Shown piece by piece: positions 1-7,002 of a stretch of DNA of 12,270 nucleotides; within the stretch, counting starts at the first letter, position 1, and each line of letters starts with the position of its first letter. The notes under the pieces were generated by a model. It was not told the origin of the DNA and did no database searches. It worked only from the letters and a program-made list of their open reading frames with translations. Position numbers and translations under genes: made by a program. The stretch is from contig CAYXSA010000115.1 of the NCBI GenBank assembly GCA_964467315.1, positions 1-12,270 of the forward strand, written 5' to 3'. Source of the stretch: JAAFIM01 sp964467315. GTDB taxonomy: Bacteria; Bacteroidota; Bacteroidia; Chitinophagales; Saprospiraceae.

Positions 1-3000
1 GACAACCCAAGAGGCATCGGCGGGAAATTTAATAGGGACAGTGGGGAAAACGAGCGTCTTTTTTAGACTATCCAGTGTGCCTGCATACAAACAAGATTCC
101 GTCTTGCCTTGATAAGGTTCTTTGGCGAGCAGCAATATATTCACATCGACTGTAGCGCTCTCGAATACAGGCGTACCGCCGAAATCAATCAGCAGCAGCG
201 GATTCGTTTTTTCTACAAAAAACTGGCGCAGGCTATCGCCATAAGCGGCGCGCATCCACTTATTGGAGGTGATATAGCACAAAAATCCGCCTTCGCGCAG
301 CAAGCGCACGCCCAACTCATAAAACAAAGCGTAAATATCGCCCGTCGGGGCGTAGGTGTCGTAGGCATTCAGTTGCTTGACATTGGCAGAAAACTCTCGC
401 ATCTTCTGCAACTGAATATAGGGTGGATTGCCGATAATCAGGTCGAAGCCCGCGAAGTCGCCGTTGTCATCAAGCACTTCAGGAAATTCAAAACGCCACT
501 CAAAAGCATTTTTGAAGATAGCATTCGATTTAAAATACTCTACTTCGGCTTCGCATTTTTGTAGTTCGGCAGTAGCTTTTTGTACGTCTTTTTCCCATTG
601 CTTTTGCTCTTTTGCACTGCGAGCGAAAGCGGTGAATTGTTGCGTTAGCTCATCAACGCTGCCCCTTGCTTTGGCGAGGCGCTTATTTTTAGGGTCTTGC
701 GTAGACATCTCCGTGCGGCAATTAGCCTTAATATCGGCTAACAGATGGCGCAGTTCATTTTTTTCTTCGCGGTTGTGCGCCGCTACATAGGAGCGCCAAG
801 CATCTTTGAATATGTTTATATCGTATTTACCCCCTTTTTTCAATACGCGCTTTAGGTCTGTATCCAAACCAAAACGGCTTACTAAAGCATTGCCTTCGCC
901 GATATTTATATCCAAATTTGGCAGCGTTTCCAGTTCTGGGTGTGTGCCTTTGGGGGAATTGTGAAAATTGGTGTAGTAGGCATTTTTTAGCAGCTCTACC
1001 CACAAGCGCAGGCGGCAGATTTTGGCAGAATTAGGATTGAGGTCTACCCCAAAAAGACAGCTTTGTATAAGCCGCCGCTTTTGCTCAAAAATGGCTTTTT
1101 GTACACGTAAGGCGCTTTGGCTTGCGGGCAAGTATCGAAAAACTTGGCGCTCGTCATCGGATATAACCAAATCATCATTGGCTACTTCTACCTTATAGCC
1201 GCGCAAAACTTTGCCCTCGCTATCCGTCAGAATGCCCAATTCGCTTTTTACGGCTATCAGTTCATTCAGCACCGATACCAGCAAATGCCCCGAACCTACA
1301 GCAGGGTCACAGACGCGCAAGCCATCTATAAGCGTATTCGCTTGCTCTGTGTTGATGCCGCGCATCATGTAGCCGTCCAACTCTTTGAGTGTGGTAGCGT
1401 CTTTATGCTTCGGATTATCAGCTCGCAAAAAAGCATTGAATTTTTGCAGCACCAGCCGATGCACCGACTCCCGCGCCATATACATCGTTATAAAGCTTGG
1501 CGTATATATAGAGCCATCTTTATATCCGTTGAGTTTTTCAAAAATTTTGCCCAAAACGGAAGCATTTACGAGCGGCGTATTATCGTCCTGCGTGAGTCGC
1601 CCGCTGCCGTCGCTACCAAAATCATAAGCAGCGAGAAAATCCAGCAAATACGTCAAGGTCTTACACGCTGTTGGCTCGCTTTCGCTTTTAGCCAAAATGC
1701 TTTTTTTGGCTAAAGGCAACAAGCGTTCAGCATCCAGCGAATTAACTTTAAGCGTTATTTTTTCTAAATCGCTAACCTCAAATAAGGTGCTATTCAGGTA
1801 CGGCACGCGGGAAAATTTATTCCGCAAATGCTCTGGGCGTTCGCTATTTTTTTTCGCTAATACATTGTGAAATAGATGAAAAAGCTCCATAAAGCTGCCT
1901 ACTTGCGCGGATGTCAAAAAGGCATAACGCTGTTGTTCTGCGCCTTCATGGTAGTTTAATAGTTGCCCCTCCAGAAGTTTTAGAAACAAAATTCGATTTA
2001 CCCAAGTCGTACAAAGCTCCAGAGCTACCGAAAAACGCTGCTCTTCTACGGTTTCGCCACGCAGCGATAAATCCGCTACTTGGTCGATATCCAGCATCTC
2101 CAAACACAATTCGAGTAAGCTGCTACTTTGACGTTGCTGCGGGTCTTTTACACGGCGTATCTGTGGGCGACCATCTTCAGTCGCCTCCTCCAAACCCATA
2201 ACATACAACAGCTCATTGTAAAAATTTTTGTCCAAATCATTGGCATCATTCGCCCTATTTTGGCGCAAAAGATGCTGCGGCGACAAAAATTTATACAAAT
2301 TTATCAACTCCGCGCTATAGCCTGCTGCCTTGTCGTTGTCGCTTCGCGCCTCTGCTTCGGGCACAAAATCCGCCAAATTAAAATAAGCTACTTTCCCAAA
2401 ATCTGCCTCTGAAAGCCCCGCCAAAAAAGGCTTGGCGATATGCTCATAAAAATAGGCTGTACCGCCGCCAATAGTTTCCTTTTGCTTAAAGTCTTTGAAT
2501 TGTTGCACAAGTCCGCCTTTTCCTTGCTGCTTTTCTACAAAAATTTTGTAAAAATGCTTGGGGTCAAATACATACCATTCCAGCGTATCGGTGATGATAA
2601 GCTGCTTTATTTGATGGTTTTCTTTGCCAACAACTTCGCTCAAAAAGTAATACAAAAGTTGCTGCATCGCCTTGCGATTAAAATCGCCCTTTGCGACCAT
2701 TTCCCCGCGATTGCTTGGGCGCTTTACCTCAAAAATAACCTCCAAGCGCTCGCCGCCCTCCTCATATATCGCCAAATCTATATCCTTGCTGGTATTTATT
2801 TTATACCCCTCAAAACCACAAGCATTTTTTAAAAAATGGGCAAGGTCATTTTTATGATGCTCCTCGCGCTCCTTGTTTTGCTGCTGCACATGGCGCACAA
2901 ATGCCCTTAGCTTTTCTTCAAAATTTGCTATTTCGCTATTCTTCGGGCGCGCTATGATAGAGTCTGCACGCAAAAAATCTTTCGGCTCGGATATATGGAG

Positions 3001-3018
3001 GCTGCTATTGGCGGACAT
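1..3018 (-). CDS. Type IIG (Eco57I-like) restriction-modification protein, C-terminus beyond the left edge
   Basis: Single-chain restriction endonuclease and N6-adenine DNA methyltransferase, partial. The frame is open for 1006 codons from ATG at 3018 to base 1 with no stop, so the C-terminal part, normally holding target recognition, is missing. The N-terminal ~200 residues look like a PD-(D/E)XK nuclease: D81 in KDIDLAIY, then E97 and K99 in FEVKRP. A long helical linker follows. The methyltransferase part shows DGSIYTPSF (501-509), the SAM-binding motif DPAVGSGHLL (571-580), FGVDLNPNSAK (656-666) and the catalytic motif IV NPPY (864-867). The order nuclease, helical region, methyltransferase is that of the type IIG family. 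Its codons are richer in AAA, AAT and TTT than the nqr genes, which may mean transfer (inference). No separate methylase or specificity gene is visible, fitting a self-contained enzyme. The recognition sequence cannot be predicted. A phage-exclusion methylase such as PglX is a less likely alternative because of the N-terminal nuclease motif. Confidence 0.9.
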   Translation of the reverse strand, partial: MSANSSLHISEPKDFLRADSIIARPKNSEIANFEEKLRAFVRHVQQQNKEREEHHKNDLAHFLKNACGFEGYKINTSKDIDLAIYEEGGERLEVIFEVKRPSNRGEMVAKGDFNRKAMQQLLYYFLSEVVGKENHQIKQLIITDTLEWYVFDPKHFYKIFVEKQQGKGGLVQQFKDFKQKETIGGGTAYFYEHIAKPFLAGLSEADFGKVAYFNLADFVPEAEARSDNDKAAGYSAELINLYKFLSPQHLLRQNRANDANDLDKNFYNELLYVMGLEEATEDGRPQIRRVKDPQQRQSSSLLELCLEMLDIDQVADLSLRGETVEEQRFSVALELCTTWVNRILFLKLLEGQLLNYHEGAEQQRYAFLTSAQVGSFMELFHLFHNVLAKKNSERPEHLRNKFSRVPYLNSTLFEVSDLEKITLKVNSLDAERLLPLAKKSILAKSESEPTACKTLTYLLDFLAAYDFGSDGSGRLTQDDNTPLVNASVLGKIFEKLNGYKDGSIYTPSFITMYMARESVHRLVLQKFNAFLRADNPKHKDATTLKELDGYMMRGINTEQANTLIDGLRVCDPAVGSGHLLVSVLNELIAVKSELGILTDSEGKVLRGYKVEVANDDLVISDDERQVFRYLPASQSALRVQKAIFEQKRRLIQSCLFGVDLNPNSAKICRLRLWVELLKNAYYTNFHNSPKGTHPELETLPNLDINIGEGNALVSRFGLDTDLKRVLKKGGKYDINIFKDAWRSYVAAHNREEKNELRHLLADIKANCRTEMSTQDPKNKRLAKARGSVDELTQQFTAFARSAKEQKQWEKDVQKATAELQKCEAEVEYFKSNAIFKNAFEWRFEFPEVLDDNGDFAGFDLIIGNPPYIQLQKMREFSANVKQLNAYDTYAPTGDIYALFYELGVRLLREGGFLCYITSNKWMRAAYGDSLRQFFVEKTNPLLLIDFGGTPVFESATVDVNILLLAKEPYQGKTESCLYAGTLDSLKKTLVFPTVPIKFPADASWVV

Positions 3019-3060
3019 AGATATGGTCTAAAATAAATAAGTAGATGCGTTAAAAACCGA

Positions 3061-3096
3061 CAAAAATAGACTATTTTATAAGCTATTTTAATCAAA
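3061..3096 (-). promoter_or_regulatory. Candidate Bacteroidetes-type promoter for the type IIG gene
   Basis: On the minus strand TATTTTTG (3068 to 3061) fits the -7 consensus TAnnTTTG, and TTTG lies upstream at 3096 to 3093. The gap between them is 24 bases, longer than the usual 19-21 or so. The predicted start of transcription is about 40 bases before the ATG at 3018. The region is AT-rich, so a chance match is possible. Confidence 0.35.
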
Positions 3097-3121
3097 TGCC
3101 CTAATATCTTTTTTCTTTTTT

Positions 3122-3203
3122 GGGCGTGCCCGCCGCGCTGAAAAGGCGCGGCGGTCGGGCTATTTGAGCCGTAGCATGCTACGGCTCTACATATCCCTCA
3201 CGC
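3122..3203. repeat. Structured intergenic repeat, copy 1
   Basis: The outer arms GCGTG (3124-3128) and CACGC (3199-3203) can pair and enclose two hairpins. Hairpin 1 is an 8-bp stem (3131-3138 with 3146-3153). Hairpin 2 is a perfect 22-base palindrome (3166-3187). GGTCGGGCTAT lies between them, and TATCCCTCACGC closes the element. The same outer and middle sequences recur in copy 2 at 10201-10287 with different stem sequences. On the minus strand the element starts directly after the T-run of the nqr terminator. Its function is unknown. Confidence 0.8.
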
Positions 3204-3241
3204 AAAAAAACAAACCCGCCGCGCCAAAGGGGCGCGGCGGG
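3204..3241 (-). terminator. Rho-independent terminator of the nqr operon
   Basis: An 11-bp perfect GC stem (3215-3225 with 3231-3241) with a 5-base loop is followed on the minus strand by TTTG and seven T. It lies about 75 bases past the nqrF stop and is the natural end of the operon transcript. Confidence 0.85.
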
Positions 3242-3285
3242 CAGCCGATGCAGTAGTACGATTTTCAAACATACGAAAAGCAGAT

Positions 3286-3309
3286 TTCGTCATTCGTCAT
3301 TCGTCATTC
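3286..3309. repeat. Tandem heptamer repeat beside the nqrF stop
   Basis: Three perfect copies of TTCGTCA occupy 3286-3306, followed by a partial fourth. The array ends about 5 bases from the nqrF stop codon. Related heptamers lie at the 3' end of nqrA (8398-8418) and just before the start of the YigZ-like gene (10335-10380). Confidence 0.75.
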
Positions 3310-3314
3310 ACAGC

Positions 3315-4655
3315 CTATCCGCCGAAGTCGTCGAAGGCGATGTTCTCTTGTGGTACGCCGAGTTGGTCGAGGGTCTTGATGACGGACTGATTCATCATGG
3401 GCGGACCGCAGAAATAGTATTCGATATCTTCTGGTTCGGGGTGGTTTTTCAGATATTGCTCATACAAGACGGGCATAATGAAACCCTTGAAACCGTCGCC
3501 CGTTGCTTCGATGTTTTCCTTGATTTGCCAGTTGTCTTCGGGCAAGGGATTATCGAGCGAGACGTAGAATTTGAAGTTGGGGAAATCTTTTTCGATTTGG
3601 CGGAACTGCTCTACATAAAACAGCTCGCGGCGGGTGCGACCACCATACCAGAACGAAACCTTGCGGTCTGTGGTTTTGAGTGTGTGGAAGAGGTGGAATA
3701 AATGCGAGCGCAAAGGAGCCATACCCGCGCCGCCACCAATATACACCATTTCCTTTTTGGTCGGCTTGATGTGAAACTCTCCGTAGGGACCTGATACCAT
3801 GACCTTATCGCCTGGTTTGCGCGTAAAGACATAAGAGGAACATACACCAGGATTTACGTCTTGGTAGCCATCCCATTGGCGCTTGCCATCGACTTCTTTG
3901 AATTTGAAGGGGGGCGTAGCGATACGGATATTGAGCATGACGATATTGCCTTCTGCGGGGTGGTTCGCCATAGAATAGGCGCGATAAGTGGGCTCTTCGT
4001 TTTTCATGACGAGTGGCCACATCTTATTATTGTCCCATTCGCTGCGGAACTTATCGGCGGCATCTCCGTGATGTTCGGGGTGTGCGGTGATGTCCATCTC
4101 GGAGAACTTGCACTCGATTTTAGGCACGTCGATTTGTATGTATCCGCCCGATTCGAAGTTGAGGGCTTCGCCTTCGGGGAGTTGGACGACGAACTCTTTA
4201 ATGAAAGAGGCGACATTGTAGTTGGAGACGACGGTGCATTCCCATTTTTTGATGTCCATGAGTTCGGCGGGCACGCGAATATCCATATCACCGCGCACAT
4301 TGACTTGGCAGGCGAGCCGCCAATTTTCTTGGGCTTGTTTGCGGGATACGTGATTGAGTTCGGTGGGGAGGATATCGCCGCCGCCTGCATCTACTTGGCA
4401 TTTGCATTGGGCGCAGGTACCGCCACCGCCGCAGGCGGAGGGCAGGAATAAGCCATTGCCAGAGAGGGCGCTAAGGAGTTTGCCGCCTGGTTGGGAGATG
4501 ATGGTTTTGCCGCCATTTTCTGCGCCGCCGTTGATGCGAATTTCGATATCGCCTTGAGGTACGAGTCGTTTGCGCGCCGAGAGCAGGAAGAGCGACAGAC
4601 CCAATATAGAGAGGGTGAGCACGACCATCGCGGCTACAATAGAGAGAATATCCAT
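3315..4655 (-). CDS. nqrF: Na+-translocating NADH:quinone reductase subunit F
   Basis: NADH-oxidising entry subunit of the sodium-pumping NADH:quinone oxidoreductase. It is anchored in the inner membrane and faces the cytoplasm. One N-terminal helix (about 3-25) precedes a plant-type [2Fe-2S] ferredoxin domain with cysteines C75, C81, C84 and C116. A ferredoxin-reductase-like domain follows, with the FAD motif RAYSMA (225-230), GPYGEF (289-294), the NADH-binding GGGAGMAPLRS (307-317) and CGPPMM (416-421). The C-terminus is the aromatic FDDFGG typical of NqrF. At 446 residues it is somewhat longer than the ~408 of Vibrio, mostly through insertions in the reductase half. It is the last gene of the operon, and 224 bp of hairpin-rich DNA separate it from nqrE, so its expression may be tuned separately (inference). 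A transcription terminator lies just downstream. Confidence 0.98.
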   Translation of the reverse strand: MDILSIVAAMVVLTLSILGLSLFLLSARKRLVPQGDIEIRINGGAENGGKTIISQPGGKLLSALSGNGLFLPSACGGGGTCAQCKCQVDAGGGDILPTELNHVSRKQAQENWRLACQVNVRGDMDIRVPAELMDIKKWECTVVSNYNVASFIKEFVVQLPEGEALNFESGGYIQIDVPKIECKFSEMDITAHPEHHGDAADKFRSEWDNNKMWPLVMKNEEPTYRAYSMANHPAEGNIVMLNIRIATPPFKFKEVDGKRQWDGYQDVNPGVCSSYVFTRKPGDKVMVSGPYGEFHIKPTKKEMVYIGGGAGMAPLRSHLFHLFHTLKTTDRKVSFWYGGRTRRELFYVEQFRQIEKDFPNFKFYVSLDNPLPEDNWQIKENIEATGDGFKGFIMPVLYEQYLKNHPEPEDIEYYFCGPPMMNQSVIKTLDQLGVPQENIAFDDFGG

Positions 4656-4879
4656 AATACGGGACTATGTTATTGGATTGGTAGAGGGAGCTTGTTGGGC
4701 TGCGGGTAGCTGTTTGTATGGGCTAGCGATGCGGAGGGCTGCGGTGCGTAGCGCCGCAGGTGCAGCCGTGCAGGCTGCGGCTCTTTAGAGCCGTTGCCTG
4801 CAACGGCTGTACTGAGCGAACAGCGAACCCGTAGCGTAGCGGCGGCGCGCCCTTTTGGGGCGCGGCGCAGCCCCAAAAA
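4656..4879. repeat. Hairpin-rich spacer between nqrE and nqrF
   Basis: This 224-bp gap holds a run of inverted repeats: 4762-4767 with 4773-4778 (6 bp); 4778-4784 with 4787-4793 (7 bp); 4789-4797 with 4800-4808 (9 bp); and an imperfect GC hairpin around 4846-4863. The second and third stems share bases 4789-4793, so they cannot form together. AGCGAAC is directly repeated at about 4815-4828. I find no TAnnTTTG promoter or T-tailed terminator on the minus strand, and no convincing gene on either strand. Confidence 0.7.
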
Positions 4880-5488
4880 TTAGCTAAAATAGAAGGACGG
4901 TTTCAGACCCAAGAGGCTCATAAAGGCGATGCCCATGAGACCTGTGATGATGAAAGCGATGCCTACGCCTTGTAGTGCGGGGGGCACTTGTGCGGTGCGG
5001 AGTTTTTCGCGTATAGCGGCGAGGGCGACGATAGCGAGCAAGAAACCGAGCCCTGAACCAATGCCGAAGGCAGTAGCTGCGCCGAGTTGGTACTCGCGGG
5101 CAACGATAAAGAGGGTCGCGCCCAAGATTGCGCAATTTACGGTGATGAGGGGCAGGAAGATACCGAGCGAGTTGTAGAGCGAGGGGGAGACCTTTTCGAT
5201 GAACATCTCCAAGAACTGCACGAAGGCGGCGATGACGGAGATATACAAAATGAGCCCTAAGAATCGGAAGTCTACGCCTTTGATGATGGCATCGGGGGCG
5301 ACGACATAATTGGTAATAAGCCAGTTGATGGGGGCGGTCATGCTGAGAACGAAGACGACAGCGATGCCCAAGCCGAGCGCGGTCTTAACGCTTTTGGATA
5401 CCGCCAGATAGGAGCACATACCTAAGAAATAGGCGAGTACCATATTGTCGATAAAAGCGGCGCGCAGGAATATATCTAATGCTTCCAT
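4880..5488 (-). CDS. nqrE: Na+-translocating NADH:quinone reductase subunit E
   Basis: Integral membrane subunit of the Na+-NQR complex, 202 residues, the usual length for the family, with six hydrophobic helices. NqrD and NqrE are paralogues arranged with inverted topology. Each contributes two cysteines to an iron centre in the middle of the membrane that passes electrons from NqrF to the FMN of NqrC. The cysteines here are C25 (in LGMCSYLAV) and C119 (in TVNCAILG), at the positions known from Vibrio cholerae. The motif FGIGSGLGF (141-149) and the segment IREKLR (159-164) are typical of NqrE. The ATG at 5488 gives the standard N-terminus MEALDIFLRAAFIDN. It follows nqrD by 30 bp with no Shine-Dalgarno sequence, as usual in Bacteroidetes. 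Confidence 0.97.
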   Translation of the reverse strand: MEALDIFLRAAFIDNMVLAYFLGMCSYLAVSKSVKTALGLGIAVVFVLSMTAPINWLITNYVVAPDAIIKGVDFRFLGLILYISVIAAFVQFLEMFIEKVSPSLYNSLGIFLPLITVNCAILGATLFIVAREYQLGAATAFGIGSGLGFLLAIVALAAIREKLRTAQVPPALQGVGIAFIITGLMGIAFMSLLGLKPSFYFS

Positions 5489-5518
5489 TGTTCGTTTGGA
5501 GAAGGTTGGAGTTTGAAA

Positions 5519-6154
5519 TTAGGACTTGCCTACGAGTTTGGGGTTCATAGCGCGCTGTACCCAGACGATGATACCGATGATAAAGAGGGAGGCGCAGGGC
5601 AGGAGCATGAAGTTATTGACGACATAGAAGCCGTCTTCGCCGCTGGGCAGTACGGTGATACCGAACCAAGTGCCTTTGCCGAGTATTTCGCGCACGGTCG
5701 CCATGAGAATCAGGATAAGCGCATAGCCTAAGCCGTTGCCGATACCATCAACGAGGGACTGTACGGGTGGTTTTGCCATTGCGAAGGCTTCCAAGCGCCC
5801 CATGACGATGCAGTTGGTGATGATAAGCCCGATGAATACGGAGAGTTCGGCGTATACGTCGTACAAGAAGGCTTGGAGCACATCGGATACGATTTGCACG
5901 AGGGCGGCTACGACGAGGAGTTGTACGACCATACGAATAGAATTGGGTATGCTATTGCGTATGAGGGAGATAACGAAGCTCGACATTGCGGTAACGACGA
6001 GCAGCCCGATGGACATTACCAAAGCGGGTTTGACCTGCGAGGTAACGGCGAGTGCGGAGCAAATGCCCAAGACCTGCACTGTAACGGGATTATCGCTATT
6101 GAGTGGGTCGGTAATGAGCTTGAGGGTAGATTCTTGTTTCGTTTCCGTTGACAT
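5519..6154 (-). CDS. nqrD: Na+-translocating NADH:quinone reductase subunit D
   Basis: Integral membrane subunit, 211 residues, with six predicted helices, paired with NqrE. The two iron-binding cysteines are C32 (in GICSALAV) and C115 (in TNCIVMGR), matching the positions known for NqrD. The conserved loop RLEAFAMAKPP (120-130) and the glycine-rich DGIGNGLGY (136-144) mark it as NqrD rather than the related RnfE of the Rnf complex. The presence of nqrA and nqrF in the same operon also settles NQR against RNF. It starts 56 bp after nqrC. The short hydrophilic N-terminus (MSTETKQES) is normal. Confidence 0.97.
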   Translation of the reverse strand: MSTETKQESTLKLITDPLNSDNPVTVQVLGICSALAVTSQVKPALVMSIGLLVVTAMSSFVISLIRNSIPNSIRMVVQLLVVAALVQIVSDVLQAFLYDVYAELSVFIGLIITNCIVMGRLEAFAMAKPPVQSLVDGIGNGLGYALILILMATVREILGKGTWFGITVLPSGEDGFYVVNNFMLLPCASLFIIGIIVWVQRAMNPKLVGKS

Positions 6155-6210
6155 ATCGTATCAAGACACTATAAGGAAGTGAAAAAAATTGTAGTGTTTT
6201 GTGCGGGGGC

Positions 6211-7002
6211 TTAGCTCCCTTTGAGCTTAGAGAAATAGGCTTGGTAGTAGCCTAAGCCTCTTTGTAGCATTTCGCCCACGCCGTCGGAGGTAACGGTAGC
6301 GCCAGAGATGGCTTGTACGTCGTTGGCGGTATAGCCTTTTTTCTTGACGTTGACGGGTTTGAATTCGCCGTTTTGGTAGAGCTGTTTGTTTTTAAACAGT
6401 TCTTTCCATGCTGCGTTGTCTTTGATTTCTGCGCCAAGTCCTGGTGTTTCGCCTTTATGTCCGAAGTATACGCCTGCGATGGTGCTAAGGTCGTCTTGGA
6501 GGGCGATATTTGCCCAGATTTTATCCCAAAGACCATTGCCGCGCACGGAAACGATATAGATTTTTTTGCCGTCGTTGGCGGTGTATTCGTAGAGTGGGTA
6601 TACGCGGTCTTCGGGTTTGAGTTTGTCTTCTGCGCCTAAATCTATGACGCTGATGTCTGCATACTGTACTAAACCGCGATTGGGTAGCGCGTTCACTTTG
6701 GCGACATCATCGTATACGCTGCCATCGGGGCGCACGGCTACGATTTTGGTGATGCGGGTTTTGAAGCGGCTAAGGATTTCTTCCTCGCTTTTTTCGGGCA
6801 CTGCATCTAAGATAGCGGCTTTTTGGGCTCTATCTTGGTTGGTGGCGTGCATGCCTTTGAGGCTATTGTATATAACGGAGAGCAAGCCGCCGATGATGAC
6901 CGTCAGTACGACGACATACATATAAACGGCGAGGGGGGATTCTTTGTCTTTGGCTGCTTTCGCGCCGTCTTTGATTTCGGCTTCTTTATTTGGCTGTGAC
7001 AT
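6211..7002 (-). CDS. nqrC: Na+-translocating NADH:quinone reductase subunit C, FMN-binding
   Basis: Subunit with one N-terminal transmembrane helix (about 26-46) and a periplasmic FMN-binding domain, 263 residues. The covalent flavin site is SGAT at 233-236 (within AISGATVTS), with T236 as the expected phosphoester-linked threonine and D228 upstream. It receives electrons from the NqrD/NqrE iron centre and passes them to the FMN of NqrB. The motif GLWDKIWA (157-164) and the ETPGLGAEI segment (185-193) are typical of NqrC and of related RnfG domains. The hydrophilic, lysine-rich first 22 residues are cytoplasmic. The start codon lies inside the end of nqrB, a 17-bp overlap that suggests translational coupling. 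Flavin attachment needs the transferase ApbE, which is not encoded in this window. Confidence 0.97.
   Translation of the reverse strand: MSQPNKEAEIKDGAKAAKDKESPLAVYMYVVVLTVIIGGLLSVIYNSLKGMHATNQDRAQKAAILDAVPEKSEEEILSRFKTRITKIVAVRPDGSVYDDVAKVNALPNRGLVQYADISVIDLGAEDKLKPEDRVYPLYEYTANDGKKIYIVSVRGNGLWDKIWANIALQDDLSTIAGVYFGHKGETPGLGAEIKDNAAWKELFKNKQLYQNGEFKPVNVKKKGYTANDVQAISGATVTSDGVGEMLQRGLGYYQAYFSKLKGS

Noticed and set aside
109..2857. Several plus-strand open frames of 60-200 codons across the left 2.9 kb.
   Set aside because: They lie antisense to the continuous 1006-codon type IIG frame with clear motifs, overlap each other, and show no recognisable domains.
3122..3309. A CRISPR array.
   Set aside because: The repeats are 7-bp tandem units or single imperfect palindromes. 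There are no regularly spaced identical repeats with unique spacers and no cas genes.
3861..4451. A 196-codon plus-strand frame opposite nqrF.
   Set aside because: It mirrors the strongly conserved nqrF coding sequence and has no family features of its own.
4690..4876. Small open frames on both strands in the nqrE-nqrF gap.
   Set aside because: They consist of low-complexity, hairpin-derived codons rich in Ala and Arg, without a recognisable domain.
4841..4879. A terminator between nqrE and nqrF.
   Set aside because: The GC hairpin is not followed by a T-run on the minus strand; the A-run at 4875-4879 lies on its upstream side, so it would not terminate the operon transcript.
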